This document shows positions 25,445 to 35,026 of a stretch of DNA of 61,852 bases, piece after piece; positions within the stretch are counted from its first letter, which is position 1; each line of letters starts with the position of its first letter. Source of the stretch: Xylanibacter ruminicola (lineage in GTDB: Bacteria; Bacteroidota; Bacteroidia; Bacteroidales; Bacteroidaceae). The stretch is from NCBI RefSeq assembly GCF_900142525.1, contig NZ_FRBD01000023.1:1-61852 (forward strand). The letters run 5' to 3'. The translations under genes and the position numbers were made by a program. The notes beneath the pieces were generated by a model, which saw only the letters and a list, made by a program, of their open reading frames with translations, was not told the origin of the DNA and ran no database searches.

Positions 25445-27455
25445 TCGCATTTTGCAAGACGGCCACTGTCTGGACGGTGGCATATTGAAGGTTGACCGTT
25501 TTATCAACCACCAGATGGACCCCTACCTGATGAAACAGGTTGCGGTAGAGTTTATGAACCGCTTTGCCAATGAACGGCCTACGAAGATTCTTACCGTCGA
25601 GGCCTCAGGCATTGCACCTGCTGTTATGCTTGGCTATCTGATGGAGCTACCTGTGGTATTCGCCAAGAAGAAACAGCCATCTACGATGAACAATTTCTAT
25701 GTATCAAAGGTGCGCTCGTTTACTAAACAAAGAGACTATACGCTGATTATCAGTAAGGAGTATCTGTCGTCCGATGATCGCGTACTCTTTGTTGATGATT
25801 TTCTGGCTTTTGGCAATACCGGTGTTGGTGTGGTTGACCTGTGTAAACAAGCTGGGGCTACACTTATTGGTATGGGATTTATCATTGAGAAGGAATTCCA
25901 AGAGGGCCGCAAGGTACTAGCCGAGGCTGGAGTGAAGCACATAGAGAGTTTGGCTATCATTGAGGCATTGGAAAACAACCAGATTAAATTGAAGGGTGTG
26001 AAACTCAGAAAAGTGAACATCTACGAGGAGGCTAACCGCTGCTTGCTGTGCCAGGATGCTCCTTGTACCAAGGCTTGTAAGACAGGAGATCCTGCAAGAG
26101 CCCTGCGTGCTATCCGCTTTGACAACCACAAACCGGCACTGCGCTGGGTGAAGGATTGCAGCGATGCCGACCTGGAACGGGCAGAACAGGCCTGCATACA
26201 CTACAACTGGCCTATACGTATAAAAGAGGTGGTACATAGCATACATAAAGACGATGTGGACGACAGCTGTTATCCCGATCTTGGCATCATTTTCTGTGGT
26301 ATTAAATGCGAGAATCCCTTCTTCCTGGCATCATCTGCTGTTTGCATTAACTACGAGATGGTGGCTAACGCCTTTAAAGCCGGATGGGCTGGCGTATTCT
26401 ACAAGACCATCTGTATGCAGGAAATCAAAGAGGTGTCGCCACTTTTCGATGCCATGCACAATAATGCTACTCATGGCGATTTCTACGGCTTCCGCAATAT
26501 GGAGCAGCTGAGCGAGAATCCCGTGGAGGAGGACTTCGACATTCTGCGCCGACTGAAAAAGGACTATCCCACGAAGGTTGTCATTGCCTCGATTATGGGA
26601 CAGACAGAGGAAGAGTGGATGAAGTTGGCGAAGATGGCTGAAGAGGCAGGCTGCGATGCCGTAGAACTGAACTTCTCGTGTCCGCAGATGAAACATAAAG
26701 GCATGGGCAGCGATGTGGGACAGAGCCAAGAGCTGGTGAACTCCTATACCGCCTGCGTAAAAAGTAGTGTGAAGATTCCCGTGATCCCGAAGATGACGCC
26801 TAACATCACCCATATCACCGAACCTGCCGAAGCTTGTTTGCAGGCGGGTGCCGATGCCATTTCGGCTATCAACACCATCAAGTCGGTAACGATGGCCTCT
26901 GATGCCGAGGTTACCGGCAGGCGTACTATCTCCGGATATTCAGGACGTGCCGTGCGCCCCATAGCCCTGCGCCACATTCTGGAGCTAGCTCAGATGCCTC
27001 AGAAGCCCGTTTTGAGTGGAATCGGCGGTATCGAGACGTGGCGGGATGCCTTGGAGTTTATCCAACTGGGCTGTAGTAATGTGCAGGTATGTACTGCTGT
27101 TATGCAGTACGGCTATCGCATCATAGACGACCTGATTCTTGGTCTGCAACGCTTTATGGCCAAGCGTGGTGTAAACGAACTGCAGCAGCTGGTTGGCGAG
27201 CATCTGCCCAAGTTCCTGAACCCCGATCATCTGGATCGCGACACCATTATCTATCCTAAGTTTGACAAGGAAATGTGTGTAGGTTGCGGGCGTTGTGAAG
27301 TGTCGTGTAGCGATGGCGGACATCAGGCTATAGTCTTCGATAGCGAAACCCGTCGTCCTCGTCTTGTGGGAACCAAGTGCGTAGGATGCCACCTCTGTCG
27401 CCTGATATGCCCAACGGGGGCCATTTCAGTAACCAAGCGTATTACAAAGAAATGA
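25428..27455 (+). CDS. Fusion of xanthine phosphoribosyltransferase and PreA-type dihydropyrimidine dehydrogenase
   Basis: One 675-residue frame. Residues 1-191 are a complete Xpt, with PRPP motif [14 protein letters not shown] at 119-132, converting xanthine to XMP. Residues 196-262 carry a Cys cluster (C205, C208, C213, C217) like the N-terminal iron-sulfur region of PreT. Residues 286-590 are the PreA barrel ([33 protein letters not shown]). Residues 615-670 hold two 4Fe-4S motifs ([23 protein letters not shown]). PreA reduces uracil and thymine with electrons from PreT, but no PreT flavin domain is here. No Met lies at the junction, so this is a true fusion. Its logic would be purine salvage joined to pyrimidine breakdown. 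Confidence 0.9.
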   Translation: MKSLINRILQDGHCLDGGILKVDRFINHQMDPYLMKQVAVEFMNRFANERPTKILTVEASGIAPAVMLGYLMELPVVFAKKKQPSTMNNFYVSKVRSFTKQRDYTLIISKEYLSSDDRVLFVDDFLAFGNTGVGVVDLCKQAGATLIGMGFIIEKEFQEGRKVLAEAGVKHIESLAIIEALENNQIKLKGVKLRKVNIYEEANRCLLCQDAPCTKACKTGDPARALRAIRFDNHKPALRWVKDCSDADLERAEQACIHYNWPIRIKEVVHSIHKDDVDDSCYPDLGIIFCGIKCENPFFLASSAVCINYEMVANAFKAGWAGVFYKTICMQEIKEVSPLFDAMHNNATHGDFYGFRNMEQLSENPVEEDFDILRRLKKDYPTKVVIASIMGQTEEEWMKLAKMAEEAGCDAVELNFSCPQMKHKGMGSDVGQSQELVNSYTACVKSSVKIPVIPKMTPNITHITEPAEACLQAGADAISAINTIKSVTMASDAEVTGRRTISGYSGRAVRPIALRHILELAQMPQKPVLSGIGGIETWRDALEFIQLGCSNVQVCTAVMQYGYRIIDDLILGLQRFMAKRGVNELQQLVGEHLPKFLNPDHLDRDTIIYPKFDKEMCVGCGRCEVSCSDGGHQAIVFDSETRRPRLVGTKCVGCHLCRLICPTGAISVTKRITKK

Positions 27456-27580
27456 TGAAAAAGGGCGTGCAGATGGCTTATTACTATCATACGATTGCTG
27501 GCCCTATTGGTGCCACCCTAGGCTACAGCAACCGCACCAAAGAGCCGTACTTCTTCATTAACCTTGGGTACGAATTCTGA
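27452..27580 (+). pseudogene. Remnant of an outer-membrane protein C-terminus
   Basis: The 42-codon frame overlaps the fusion gene's stop (ATGA). It reads AYYYHTIAGPIGATLGYS then KEPYFFINLGYEF, the last two strands of a BamA/patatin-like barrel with a C-terminal Phe. No signal peptide or body is left. It is probably the tail of a phospholipase or assembly-factor gene lost when the fusion gene's 3' flank was rearranged. Its stop is directly next to the GH2 stop on the other strand. Confidence 0.65.
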
Positions 27581-30028
27581 TTATTCCACACTAATCTGTA
27601 AAATCTTGCTGATGTTGCGTTTCTTATCTGTGACCTTGAGCGTGGCAATGCCTGGAGTCTTGGCAGCACGAACGATGACTACCAACTGACCATTAAACAG
27701 CTTCATCGTAGGCTGCTTGAATGGCTCTAGGCTGGTGGCATCGCCATTACATACGGCCTCGAAGCTACCAGCACCTGATACCTCGAACTTCAGCTGATCG
27801 CCGGCATCAGGAATCAGGATTCCTTTAGCATCGGTAAGCGATACGGTAACAAATGCCATATCATCGCCATCTGCCTTTAGCTTTGGTGCATCGTGCTGCG
27901 TCCAGGTATCGAGCTGTAATGCTGCAGGTTTGCCGGCTGTACAGATTGTCTTCTCGCCAGCCTTGTTGCCCTGGGCATCGTAAACCACCACTTTCAGCTC
28001 GCCAGGCTGATATTTTACATCGTTCCAACGCAGACGATAGCGATCTAAGCGGCTGTTGGGGTTCTTGCTGATCTTGCCCTGACTCTTGCCGTTTACAAAC
28101 AGTTCGGCGGTTGGATAGTCGGTATAGCAATACACAGGTGTTACCTTGCCGCGGCGCTCCTTATCGAAGCTCCAATGCGGTAGCAGATGGATGGTGTGCT
28201 GCTGAGTGTTCCAATGGCTGCGATAGAGATAGTAACGATCTTTAGGTAGTCCGGCTAAATCGCAAATGCCGAAGTAACTGCTGCGCGAGGGCCAATACTC
28301 ATCATAAGGTGTTGGCTCGCCCAGATAATCGTAGCCGGTCCATACAAACTCGCCTATCACCCAAGACTTATCGTCCTGCCATACCCAGTCGTCATCAGGC
28401 AGATTGCTCCACGAACAATATTCTACGTCGTAGCTCGAACATTGGCCATCAGCCTTGTCGATAGCTCCAGGAATATAATTGGGCGACCACGAGGCATACA
28501 GCGAATTATCGGTAACCTCGACAGGGAACTTATAAACGCCACGTGAGCTGACAGTAGATGCCGTCTCAGAACCCAACAGGAATCCCTGAGGCAGGCGCTC
28601 AATGTTCTGCTGATATTTATGTACGCGATAGTTGAAGCCGGGCACATTCATCACCTGTGCGAAACCACCATCGAGCGACTTCTCGGCGTGGTCCATACCC
28701 TGAGTAACAGGTCGGGTGGGGTCGAGATTATTGCAGAGTCCCTGCAGGCGGATAGAAATGAGGCGTCCCTCGGCTGAACCCTGCTCTGGAATCTCGTTAC
28801 CGATGCTCCACATCACGATGCAGGGGTGATTTCGGTTGACAACAATCAGGTTGGTGAGATCCTTCTCGGCCCACTCGTCGAAGAACCGCGCGTAGCCGTT
28901 CTTACACTTGGGATATTTCCACATATCGAAACTCTCGGCCATCACCATCATGCCCAGCGAATCGCAGATGTCCATCTGCATCTGCGAGGGCATGTTATGA
29001 GATGTGCGGATAGCATCGCAGCCCATGGCCTTCATCATCTTGATCTGGCGGATAAGGGCCGACTTGTTGATGGCTGCACCCAGCGGACCAAGGTCGTGGT
29101 GAAGACAAACACCCTTGAGCTTGCGGGTAACGCCATTGAGCTGGAAACCGCCCTCGCGAGAGCACAGAACGGTGCGGATGCCAAACTTCTGCGAAACCTC
29201 GTCGACCAGATCGCCTTGCTGATAGAGCCTGATACGTGCCTGATATAAATAAGGTGTTTCGGGTGTCCAGAGTTTAGGATCCTGAACGGTGAGGCGTAGG
29301 TTCTTTTCGCCGCGATAGGTGAGGCCAACGCCCTTCTGCTGAGCTACCACACGGCCCTGTGCATCGGTGAGTTCGATGTCAAAGCTATTCTGTTCGTCGA
29401 TATCGTTGCCGCCAACGGTGATATCCAGCTGAGCCTTGCCTCGGCTGATGTCGGTGGTGCGGATGAAGGTCTTCCAAGGGTCGATGATACTATTGCCTGT
29501 AAGAATCAGCTTGACAGGGCGATAGATGCCTGCACCGGGATACCAGCGGCTGCTTTCCTCCAGATTCTGCAAATCTACCTCTAGTAGATTCTCGCCAGCC
29601 TTCATATAAGGTGTAATATCTATCTTGAAAGAGTTATAACCATAGGCCCAATAGCCAACCTTTTCGCCGTTAAGATATACCGTAGGTTCGGCCATCGCTC
29701 CATCGAACAATAGTTCTGCATGCATCCACTTACGGGGAATGTTGATGGTTCGACGATAGTGCCCCACGCCAATCCAAGGCAGAGCACCGCTGCGGCCACT
29801 TTTCTCTGTAGCTTCTGTCTCACCATTCTGCTCGATGGCAACCTTCTGCAAATCCCATTTCTTGTCGAATGGTCCGGCTATTGCCCAATCGTGAGGCACA
29901 CTTACCGTCTGCCACTTCTTTTTGTCGTGACTAAAGCTCCAATTATCGCTTAAAGTAATCTCCTTTCTGGGTTGCGCCAGCACAGAAAGTGGGGCAACTA
30001 AGAGCATCGTTATGAGTTGCTTTTTCAT
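27581..30028 (-). CDS. Glycoside hydrolase family 2 enzyme (beta-galactosidase-like), secreted
   Basis: 815 residues with a signal peptide (SVLAQPRK). Domain order: jelly-roll sugar-binding domain (about 20-180), immunoglobulin-like domain (about 180-290), then TIM barrel. GNEIPEQG at about 410 carries the acid/base Glu, and GSETAST at about 490 probably carries the nucleophile. Two Ig/Big-like domains follow, to residue 815. It removes terminal beta-galactose or a related sugar in the periplasm or at the surface. No SusC/D pair is adjacent, so it is not in a full polysaccharide locus. It is divergent from ilvD. Confidence 0.88.
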   Translation of the reverse strand: MKKQLITMLLVAPLSVLAQPRKEITLSDNWSFSHDKKKWQTVSVPHDWAIAGPFDKKWDLQKVAIEQNGETEATEKSGRSGALPWIGVGHYRRTINIPRKWMHAELLFDGAMAEPTVYLNGEKVGYWAYGYNSFKIDITPYMKAGENLLEVDLQNLEESSRWYPGAGIYRPVKLILTGNSIIDPWKTFIRTTDISRGKAQLDITVGGNDIDEQNSFDIELTDAQGRVVAQQKGVGLTYRGEKNLRLTVQDPKLWTPETPYLYQARIRLYQQGDLVDEVSQKFGIRTVLCSREGGFQLNGVTRKLKGVCLHHDLGPLGAAINKSALIRQIKMMKAMGCDAIRTSHNMPSQMQMDICDSLGMMVMAESFDMWKYPKCKNGYARFFDEWAEKDLTNLIVVNRNHPCIVMWSIGNEIPEQGSAEGRLISIRLQGLCNNLDPTRPVTQGMDHAEKSLDGGFAQVMNVPGFNYRVHKYQQNIERLPQGFLLGSETASTVSSRGVYKFPVEVTDNSLYASWSPNYIPGAIDKADGQCSSYDVEYCSWSNLPDDDWVWQDDKSWVIGEFVWTGYDYLGEPTPYDEYWPSRSSYFGICDLAGLPKDRYYLYRSHWNTQQHTIHLLPHWSFDKERRGKVTPVYCYTDYPTAELFVNGKSQGKISKNPNSRLDRYRLRWNDVKYQPGELKVVVYDAQGNKAGEKTICTAGKPAALQLDTWTQHDAPKLKADGDDMAFVTVSLTDAKGILIPDAGDQLKFEVSGAGSFEAVCNGDATSLEPFKQPTMKLFNGQLVVIVRAAKTPGIATLKVTDKKRNISKILQISVE

Positions 30029-30087
30029 TTCAATTTGTAATTAGTAATCATTATTTTGCTGCAAATTTACTAAAAAATTTCGAAATT

Positions 30088-30119
30088 GTTGGCTATTTGA
30101 TAGATTTAATGTATTTTTG
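30088..30119 (+). promoter_or_regulatory. Promoter of the ilv operon
   Basis: GTTG (30088-30091), 20 bases, then TATTTTTG (30112-30119). The leader to ilvD is about 30 bases, too short for a leader-peptide attenuator. Confidence 0.65.
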
Positions 30120-30154
30120 CAGCTAAAATTCGCAAACTAAATAAAGGAAAAGAA

Positions 30155-31957
30155 ATGAAACACCAGTTGAGGAGTGCTGTTTGCACCGAAGGCAGAAGAA
30201 TGGCAGGAGCCCGCGCATTGTGGGTTGCTACGGGTATGAAACACGAGCAGTTTGGTAAGCCAATTATTGCCGTCGTCAACTCGTTTACCCAGTTCGTGCC
30301 TGGTCACACACATCTGCACGAGATAGGACAGATAGTACGTGAAGAGATTGAGAAGATGGGCTGTTATGCAGCAGAGTTTAATACGATTGCCATCGACGAT
30401 GGTATCGCCATGGGGCACGATGGTATGCTGTATTCGCTGCCAAGTCGCGATATCATTGCCGACAGCGTAGAGTATATGGTGAATGCCCACAAGGCCGATG
30501 CGATGATCTGCATCTCTAACTGCGACAAGGTGACTCCGGGTATGCTGATGGCATCTATGCGACTGAATATCCCCACGGTGTTCTGCTCTGGCGGACCTAT
30601 GGAGGCTGGCAAATGGCGCGGCGAGAATGCCGACCTGATTACCGCTATGGTAAAAGGTGCCGACCCCAGCGTGACTGACGAGGAAATGAAGGAGATTGAG
30701 GGTTGCGCTTGTCCTGGTTGTGGTAGCTGTTCAGGTATGTTTACCGCCAACTCGATGAACTCACTCACGGAGGCCATCGGTCTCTCTTTGCCCGGCAATG
30801 GTACCATCCTGGCTACCCATACTAATCGTATCGAGCTGTTTAAGGCTGCTGCCCGTCAGGTGGTGAAGAACGCCTTTGCCTACTATGAGGATGGTGACGA
30901 GAGCGTATTGCCTCGTAACATCGCTACCCGCAAGGCCTTTATGAATGCGATGGCGCTTGATATCGCTATGGGCGGTTCGACAAACACCGTGCTGCACCTG
31001 CTGGCAGTAGCTCAGGAGGCTGGTACCGACTTTACGATGAAGGATATCGATGAGTTGAGTCGCCGCGTACCATGTCTGTGCAAACTGGCTCCTAACACTC
31101 AGAAGTACTCGGTTCAGGAGTGCGGTCGTGCTGGTGGTATCCTAGGTATCCTCAATGAACTGAATAAAGGGGGCCTGATTGATGGTTCTGCTCCCCGTGT
31201 GGACGGCATGACCCTTGGTGAGGCTATGAAGAAATATAGTATTGTAGATGACACTCTTAATGCTGAGGCCGATCGCATCTATCACACCGCTCCTGGCAAC
31301 CGCTTCTCTACCAAGATGGGATCACAGAGCGAGCAATGGCCTGAGCTCGATACCGACCGCGCCAACGGCTGTATCCGTGACCTGGAGCACGCTTACACCA
31401 AGGATGGTGGACTGGCAGTACTCTTTGGAAACATCGCTCAGGATGGTTGCGTAGTGAAGACCGCCGGTGTGGATGAGGCCCTGTGGCACTTCGAGGGCCC
31501 AGCCGTGGTGTTCGACTCTCAGGAAGATGCCTGTGAGGGAATCCTTGGCGGTAAGGTGAAGAGTGGCGACTGTGTGGTGATCACTCACGAAGGACCAAAG
31601 GGTGGTCCTGGTATGCAGGAGATGCTGTATCCCACCTCTTATATTAAGAGTATGCACTTAGGAAAAGAGTGTGCCCTGATTACCGATGGGCGTTTCTCGG
31701 GTGGTACCAGCGGCCTGAGTATTGGACATATCTCGCCCGAGGCAGCCAATGGTGGTAACATCGGCAAGATTAAGGATGGTGATATCATCGTTATTGATAT
31801 CCCAAGTCGCTCTATCAGCGTGAAACTGAGCGATGAGGAGTTGGCAGCACGCCCACAGCAGCCATTGAAGCGCAACCGCGTGGTTTCAAAAGCCCTGCGT
31901 GCTTATGCGCAGAGCGTTAGTTCGGCCGATAAAGGCGGCGTTCGCCTTATCGACTAA
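30155..31957 (+). CDS. ilvD: Dihydroxy-acid dehydratase
   Basis: 600 residues, the full length for IlvD. The iron-sulfur ligands lie in [10 protein letters not shown] and [17 protein letters not shown]; the C-terminal part has [21 protein letters not shown]. It makes the 2-keto acids leading to valine, leucine and isoleucine. It is the first gene of ilvD-ilvB-ilvN, and the spacer to ilvB is a 9-bp tandem array. Confidence 0.97.
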   Translation: MKHQLRSAVCTEGRRMAGARALWVATGMKHEQFGKPIIAVVNSFTQFVPGHTHLHEIGQIVREEIEKMGCYAAEFNTIAIDDGIAMGHDGMLYSLPSRDIIADSVEYMVNAHKADAMICISNCDKVTPGMLMASMRLNIPTVFCSGGPMEAGKWRGENADLITAMVKGADPSVTDEEMKEIEGCACPGCGSCSGMFTANSMNSLTEAIGLSLPGNGTILATHTNRIELFKAAARQVVKNAFAYYEDGDESVLPRNIATRKAFMNAMALDIAMGGSTNTVLHLLAVAQEAGTDFTMKDIDELSRRVPCLCKLAPNTQKYSVQECGRAGGILGILNELNKGGLIDGSAPRVDGMTLGEAMKKYSIVDDTLNAEADRIYHTAPGNRFSTKMGSQSEQWPELDTDRANGCIRDLEHAYTKDGGLAVLFGNIAQDGCVVKTAGVDEALWHFEGPAVVFDSQEDACEGILGGKVKSGDCVVITHEGPKGGPGMQEMLYPTSYIKSMHLGKECALITDGRFSGGTSGLSIGHISPEAANGGNIGKIKDGDIIVIDIPSRSISVKLSDEELAARPQQPLKRNRVVSKALRAYAQSVSSADKGGVRLID

Positions 31958-31964
31958 GGCTGAA

Positions 31965-31991
31965 ATACTAGATATACTAGAAATGCTAGAG
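31965..31991 (+). repeat. 9-bp tandem array between ilvD and ilvB
   Basis: Three units ATACTAGAT, ATACTAGAA, ATGCTAGAG end 4 bases before the ilvB start. Confidence 0.7.
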
Positions 31992-31995
31992 AATT

Positions 31996-33705
31996 ATGTT
32001 AAGAGATAGAATTACAGGATCTAAAGCGCTGATGAGAGCGCTGCAGGCTGAGGGCGTAAAAACCATTTTTGGTTACCCTGGCGGCAGCATCATGCCTGTT
32101 TACGATGCGCTTTATGATTATACAAGAGGCGAGAAGAAGTGTTTCGACCATATTTTAGTACGTCACGAACAAGGAGCAGCTCACGCTGCTGAGGGCTATG
32201 CCCGCGTGAGTGGTGAGGTTGGCGTGGCATTAGTAACTAGTGGCCCAGGTGTTACTAACACCTTGACGGGTATTGCCGATGCTATGCTGGACTCTACACC
32301 TATTGTGGTGATAGCTGGTCAGGTGCCCATTGGTGCCCTTGGTACCGATGCCTTCCAGGAGGTTGACCTTGTAGGTGTGTCGCAGCCTATTTCCAAGTGG
32401 AGCTACCAGATTCGTCATGCCGAGGATGTGGCGTGGGCAGTGAGCCGTGCGTTTTACATCGCCCGCACAGGTCGTCCTGGTCCTGTGGTGCTCGACTTTG
32501 CAAAGAATGCTCAGACGGAGGAAATAGATTGGGAACCCATGAAGTGTAACTTCATTCGTTCGTATGTGCCTTATCCTAAGCTCGATATGAATGCTGTTCA
32601 GAAGGCTGCCGAACTGATTAACTCTGCTAAGAAGCCTTTGGCTTTAGTTGGTCAGGGTGTGGAGTTGGGTAATGCCCAGAGCGAACTTATACGTTTCTTG
32701 GAGAAGGCCGATATTCCTGCTGGTCGCACCATGTTAGGACTCTCGGCTCTGCCATCTAATCATCCGCTTAATGTGGGTATGCTGGGTATGCATGGTAACT
32801 ATGCTGTGAATCTGAAAGAGCAGGAGTGCGATGTGCTGATTGCCATCGGTATGCGTTTCTCTGATCGTGTGACGGGTAACCTGAAAACCTACGCCAAACA
32901 GGCCAAGGTGATTCATCTGGATATAGACCGAAGTGAGATTGATAAGAACGTGAAGACTACGGTGGCTGTAGTAGCCGACTGTAAGGAATCATTACCAGCT
33001 CTGACTGAGCTCATCAATGAGAATAGTCATCAAGGATGGCGTGACTCGTTCCGCGAGCTTGATAAGAAGGAACGCGAAAAAGTGATTGAGCCAGCTATTC
33101 ATCCTAAGGAGGGCCCACTGCGTATGGGCGAGGTGGTAAATATGGTTGCCGAGAAGAGTGCTGATGATGCTATTCTTGTAACCGATGTTGGTCAGAATCA
33201 GTTATTTGCAACACGTTACTTCAAGTATCACCATAAGCGCAGTATCTGTACAAGTGGTGGCTTGGGAACCATGGGCTATGGTCTGCCTGCTGCTATCGGT
33301 GCTACCTTCGCTGCTCCAAACCGTCAGGTTTGCTGCTTTATGGGCGATGGCGGTTTCCAGATGTGTATCCAGGAATTGGGTACTATCATGGAGCAGCATG
33401 TTCCTGTCAAGATGATTCTGATGAATAACCACTACCTGGGCAATGTTCGCCAGTGGCAGGATATGTTCTGGATGCGACGTAAGTCGTTCACCAAGATGCT
33501 CAATCCGTGTTACGAGGCGATAGCTCAGGGTTACGGCATTTCTTATCAGGCTGTGACCAATCGTAAGGATTTGTCTGCAGCTGTTGAGAAGATGCTTACT
33601 ACTGATGGTCCGTTCCTGCTGGAGTGTGCTATCCTTGAAGAAGATAATGTGCTGCCAATGACACCTCCGGGCATGGATGTAGATAAGATGATGTTGGAGG
33701 TTTAA
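31996..33705 (+). CDS. ilvB: Acetolactate synthase, large subunit
   Basis: 569 residues with the three-domain ThDP enzyme layout: N-terminal Glu activating ThDP in RHEQGAAHAAEGYAR, a FAD-binding middle domain, and the ThDP motif GDGGFQMC...NN at about residues 450-480. It condenses pyruvate with itself or 2-ketobutyrate. The small subunit gene follows 31 bases later, across a heptamer array. Confidence 0.97.
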   Translation: MLRDRITGSKALMRALQAEGVKTIFGYPGGSIMPVYDALYDYTRGEKKCFDHILVRHEQGAAHAAEGYARVSGEVGVALVTSGPGVTNTLTGIADAMLDSTPIVVIAGQVPIGALGTDAFQEVDLVGVSQPISKWSYQIRHAEDVAWAVSRAFYIARTGRPGPVVLDFAKNAQTEEIDWEPMKCNFIRSYVPYPKLDMNAVQKAAELINSAKKPLALVGQGVELGNAQSELIRFLEKADIPAGRTMLGLSALPSNHPLNVGMLGMHGNYAVNLKEQECDVLIAIGMRFSDRVTGNLKTYAKQAKVIHLDIDRSEIDKNVKTTVAVVADCKESLPALTELINENSHQGWRDSFRELDKKEREKVIEPAIHPKEGPLRMGEVVNMVAEKSADDAILVTDVGQNQLFATRYFKYHHKRSICTSGGLGTMGYGLPAAIGATFAAPNRQVCCFMGDGGFQMCIQELGTIMEQHVPVKMILMNNHYLGNVRQWQDMFWMRRKSFTKMLNPCYEAIAQGYGISYQAVTNRKDLSAAVEKMLTTDGPFLLECAILEEDNVLPMTPPGMDVDKMMLEV

Positions 33706-33740
33706 TTGATAGTTGACAATTGATAATTGATAGTTGATGG
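33706..33740 (+). repeat. 7-bp tandem array between ilvB and ilvN, containing the ilvN start
   Basis: Five units run directly from the ilvB stop: TTGATAG, TTGACAA, TTGATAA, TTGATAG, TTGATGG. The ilvN ATG (33737-33739) is inside the fifth unit. Confidence 0.9.
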
Positions 33741-34276
33741 AAAATAGGAAGAATTTATATACATTGCTGGTATATTCGGAGAACGTAGCCGGTATCTTGA
33801 ATCAGATTACCGCTGTGTTCACCCGTCGCCAGGTCAATATTGAGAGTCTTAACGTGTCGGCATCCAGTATTCCTGGTGTGCATAAGTACACCATCACCGC
33901 CTGGAGCGACGAAGACCAGATTTTAAAGATTACCCGTCAGATTGAGAAAAAGATAGATGTGGTAAAGGCTAACTACTTCACCGATGAGCAGTTGTTCATC
34001 CGTGAATCGGGTCTTTATAAACTGTCTACCGATAAGGTGCTTGAGAATCCTGAAATCTCTCGTACCATCCGTAGATTCGATGCACATATCATAGAGGTAA
34101 ACCCTACGTACACCATCGTGATGAAGCATGGTATTACTGAGGATATTATCTCGCTGTTCCGTGCTCTCGACACCTTTGGTTGCGTGCTGCAGTACACCCG
34201 CTCAGGACGTATTGCTGTAACTCGTGGCATGCAGGAGCAAGTAAGCGAATTTTTGGAGGAGCGTGAGAATGGATAA
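33737..34276 (+). CDS. ilvN: Acetolactate synthase, regulatory small subunit
   Basis: About 179 residues. The ATG at 33737 is preferred; a TTG at 33734 is in frame just before it. An ACT domain at residues 5-80 (YSENVAGILNQITAVFTRRQVNIESLNV) binds valine for feedback control. The C-terminal domain binds the large subunit (EDIISLFRALDTFG). The last bases overlap the thioesterase start. Confidence 0.96.
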   Translation: MENRKNLYTLLVYSENVAGILNQITAVFTRRQVNIESLNVSASSIPGVHKYTITAWSDEDQILKITRQIEKKIDVVKANYFTDEQLFIRESGLYKLSTDKVLENPEISRTIRRFDAHIIEVNPTYTIVMKHGITEDIISLFRALDTFGCVLQYTRSGRIAVTRGMQEQVSEFLEERENG

Positions 34277-35012
34277 AGTAGGAAAATACCAGTTTCTGGC
34301 AGAGCCCTTCCATTGCGACTTTTCGCAGCGTCTGTTTATGGGCCATCTGGGCAATCACATGCTGAATGCTGCTGATTTCCATTCAACGGCTCGTGGCTTT
34401 GGCATGCAGTATCTGATGACTATTCAGCGTTCGTGGGTGCTTTCGCGCTTAGCTATCGAGATGGATGAGTTGCCGCAGATGTACACCAAGTTTAATATTG
34501 AGACATGGGTTGAATCTGCCATGCGATACTTTACTAGTCGTAATTTCCGTGTAGTTGATGACGAGGGCAAGGTGTATGGTTATGGTCGCTCTATCTGGGC
34601 AATGATTGATACCGAAAGTCGACAGCCTACCGATATATTTGCTATTGACAACGGTGCCATCAATAACTGGATTGTTAGCGATAAGGATTGTCCCATTGAC
34701 AAGGGTGGAAGAGTTAAGATGGATGATTCGGCTAAGCTTGTTGCTACTGTCGAGACTAAATACAACGATGTGGATATCAATGGCCACATCAATTCTGTAA
34801 AGTATATCGAGCATGTGCTCGATCTTTGGAATCTCGATTGGTATCGTGAGCATACCATCCGTCGTTTTGAGATTGCCTATGTGGCCGAGGCTCATCAGGG
34901 CGACACCCTTTCGTTCTACATGATGCAGACTGGTGAGAACGAGTATTGCGTGCGTATCTGTAAGGATGGCGATGTGGAATGTTGCCGCAGTAAAGTGATT
35001 TTTAATCAATAG
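34269..35012 (+). CDS. Acyl-ACP thioesterase
   Basis: About 247 residues forming two hot-dog domains. YNDVDINGHINSVKYIEHVLDLW marks the second domain, with the catalytic Asn/His region. The ATG at 34269 (ATGGATAA) overlaps the ilvN stop by 8 bp; a GTG at 34263 is an alternative. It frees fatty acids from acyl carrier protein and is usual inside Bacteroidales ilv operons, possibly serving branched-chain fatty acids. The ilvC gene that often comes next is not here. Confidence 0.9.
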   Translation: MDKVGKYQFLAEPFHCDFSQRLFMGHLGNHMLNAADFHSTARGFGMQYLMTIQRSWVLSRLAIEMDELPQMYTKFNIETWVESAMRYFTSRNFRVVDDEGKVYGYGRSIWAMIDTESRQPTDIFAIDNGAINNWIVSDKDCPIDKGGRVKMDDSAKLVATVETKYNDVDINGHINSVKYIEHVLDLWNLDWYREHTIRRFEIAYVAEAHQGDTLSFYMMQTGENEYCVRICKDGDVECCRSKVIFNQ

Positions 35013-35026
35013 GAAATAGTTTTTTT

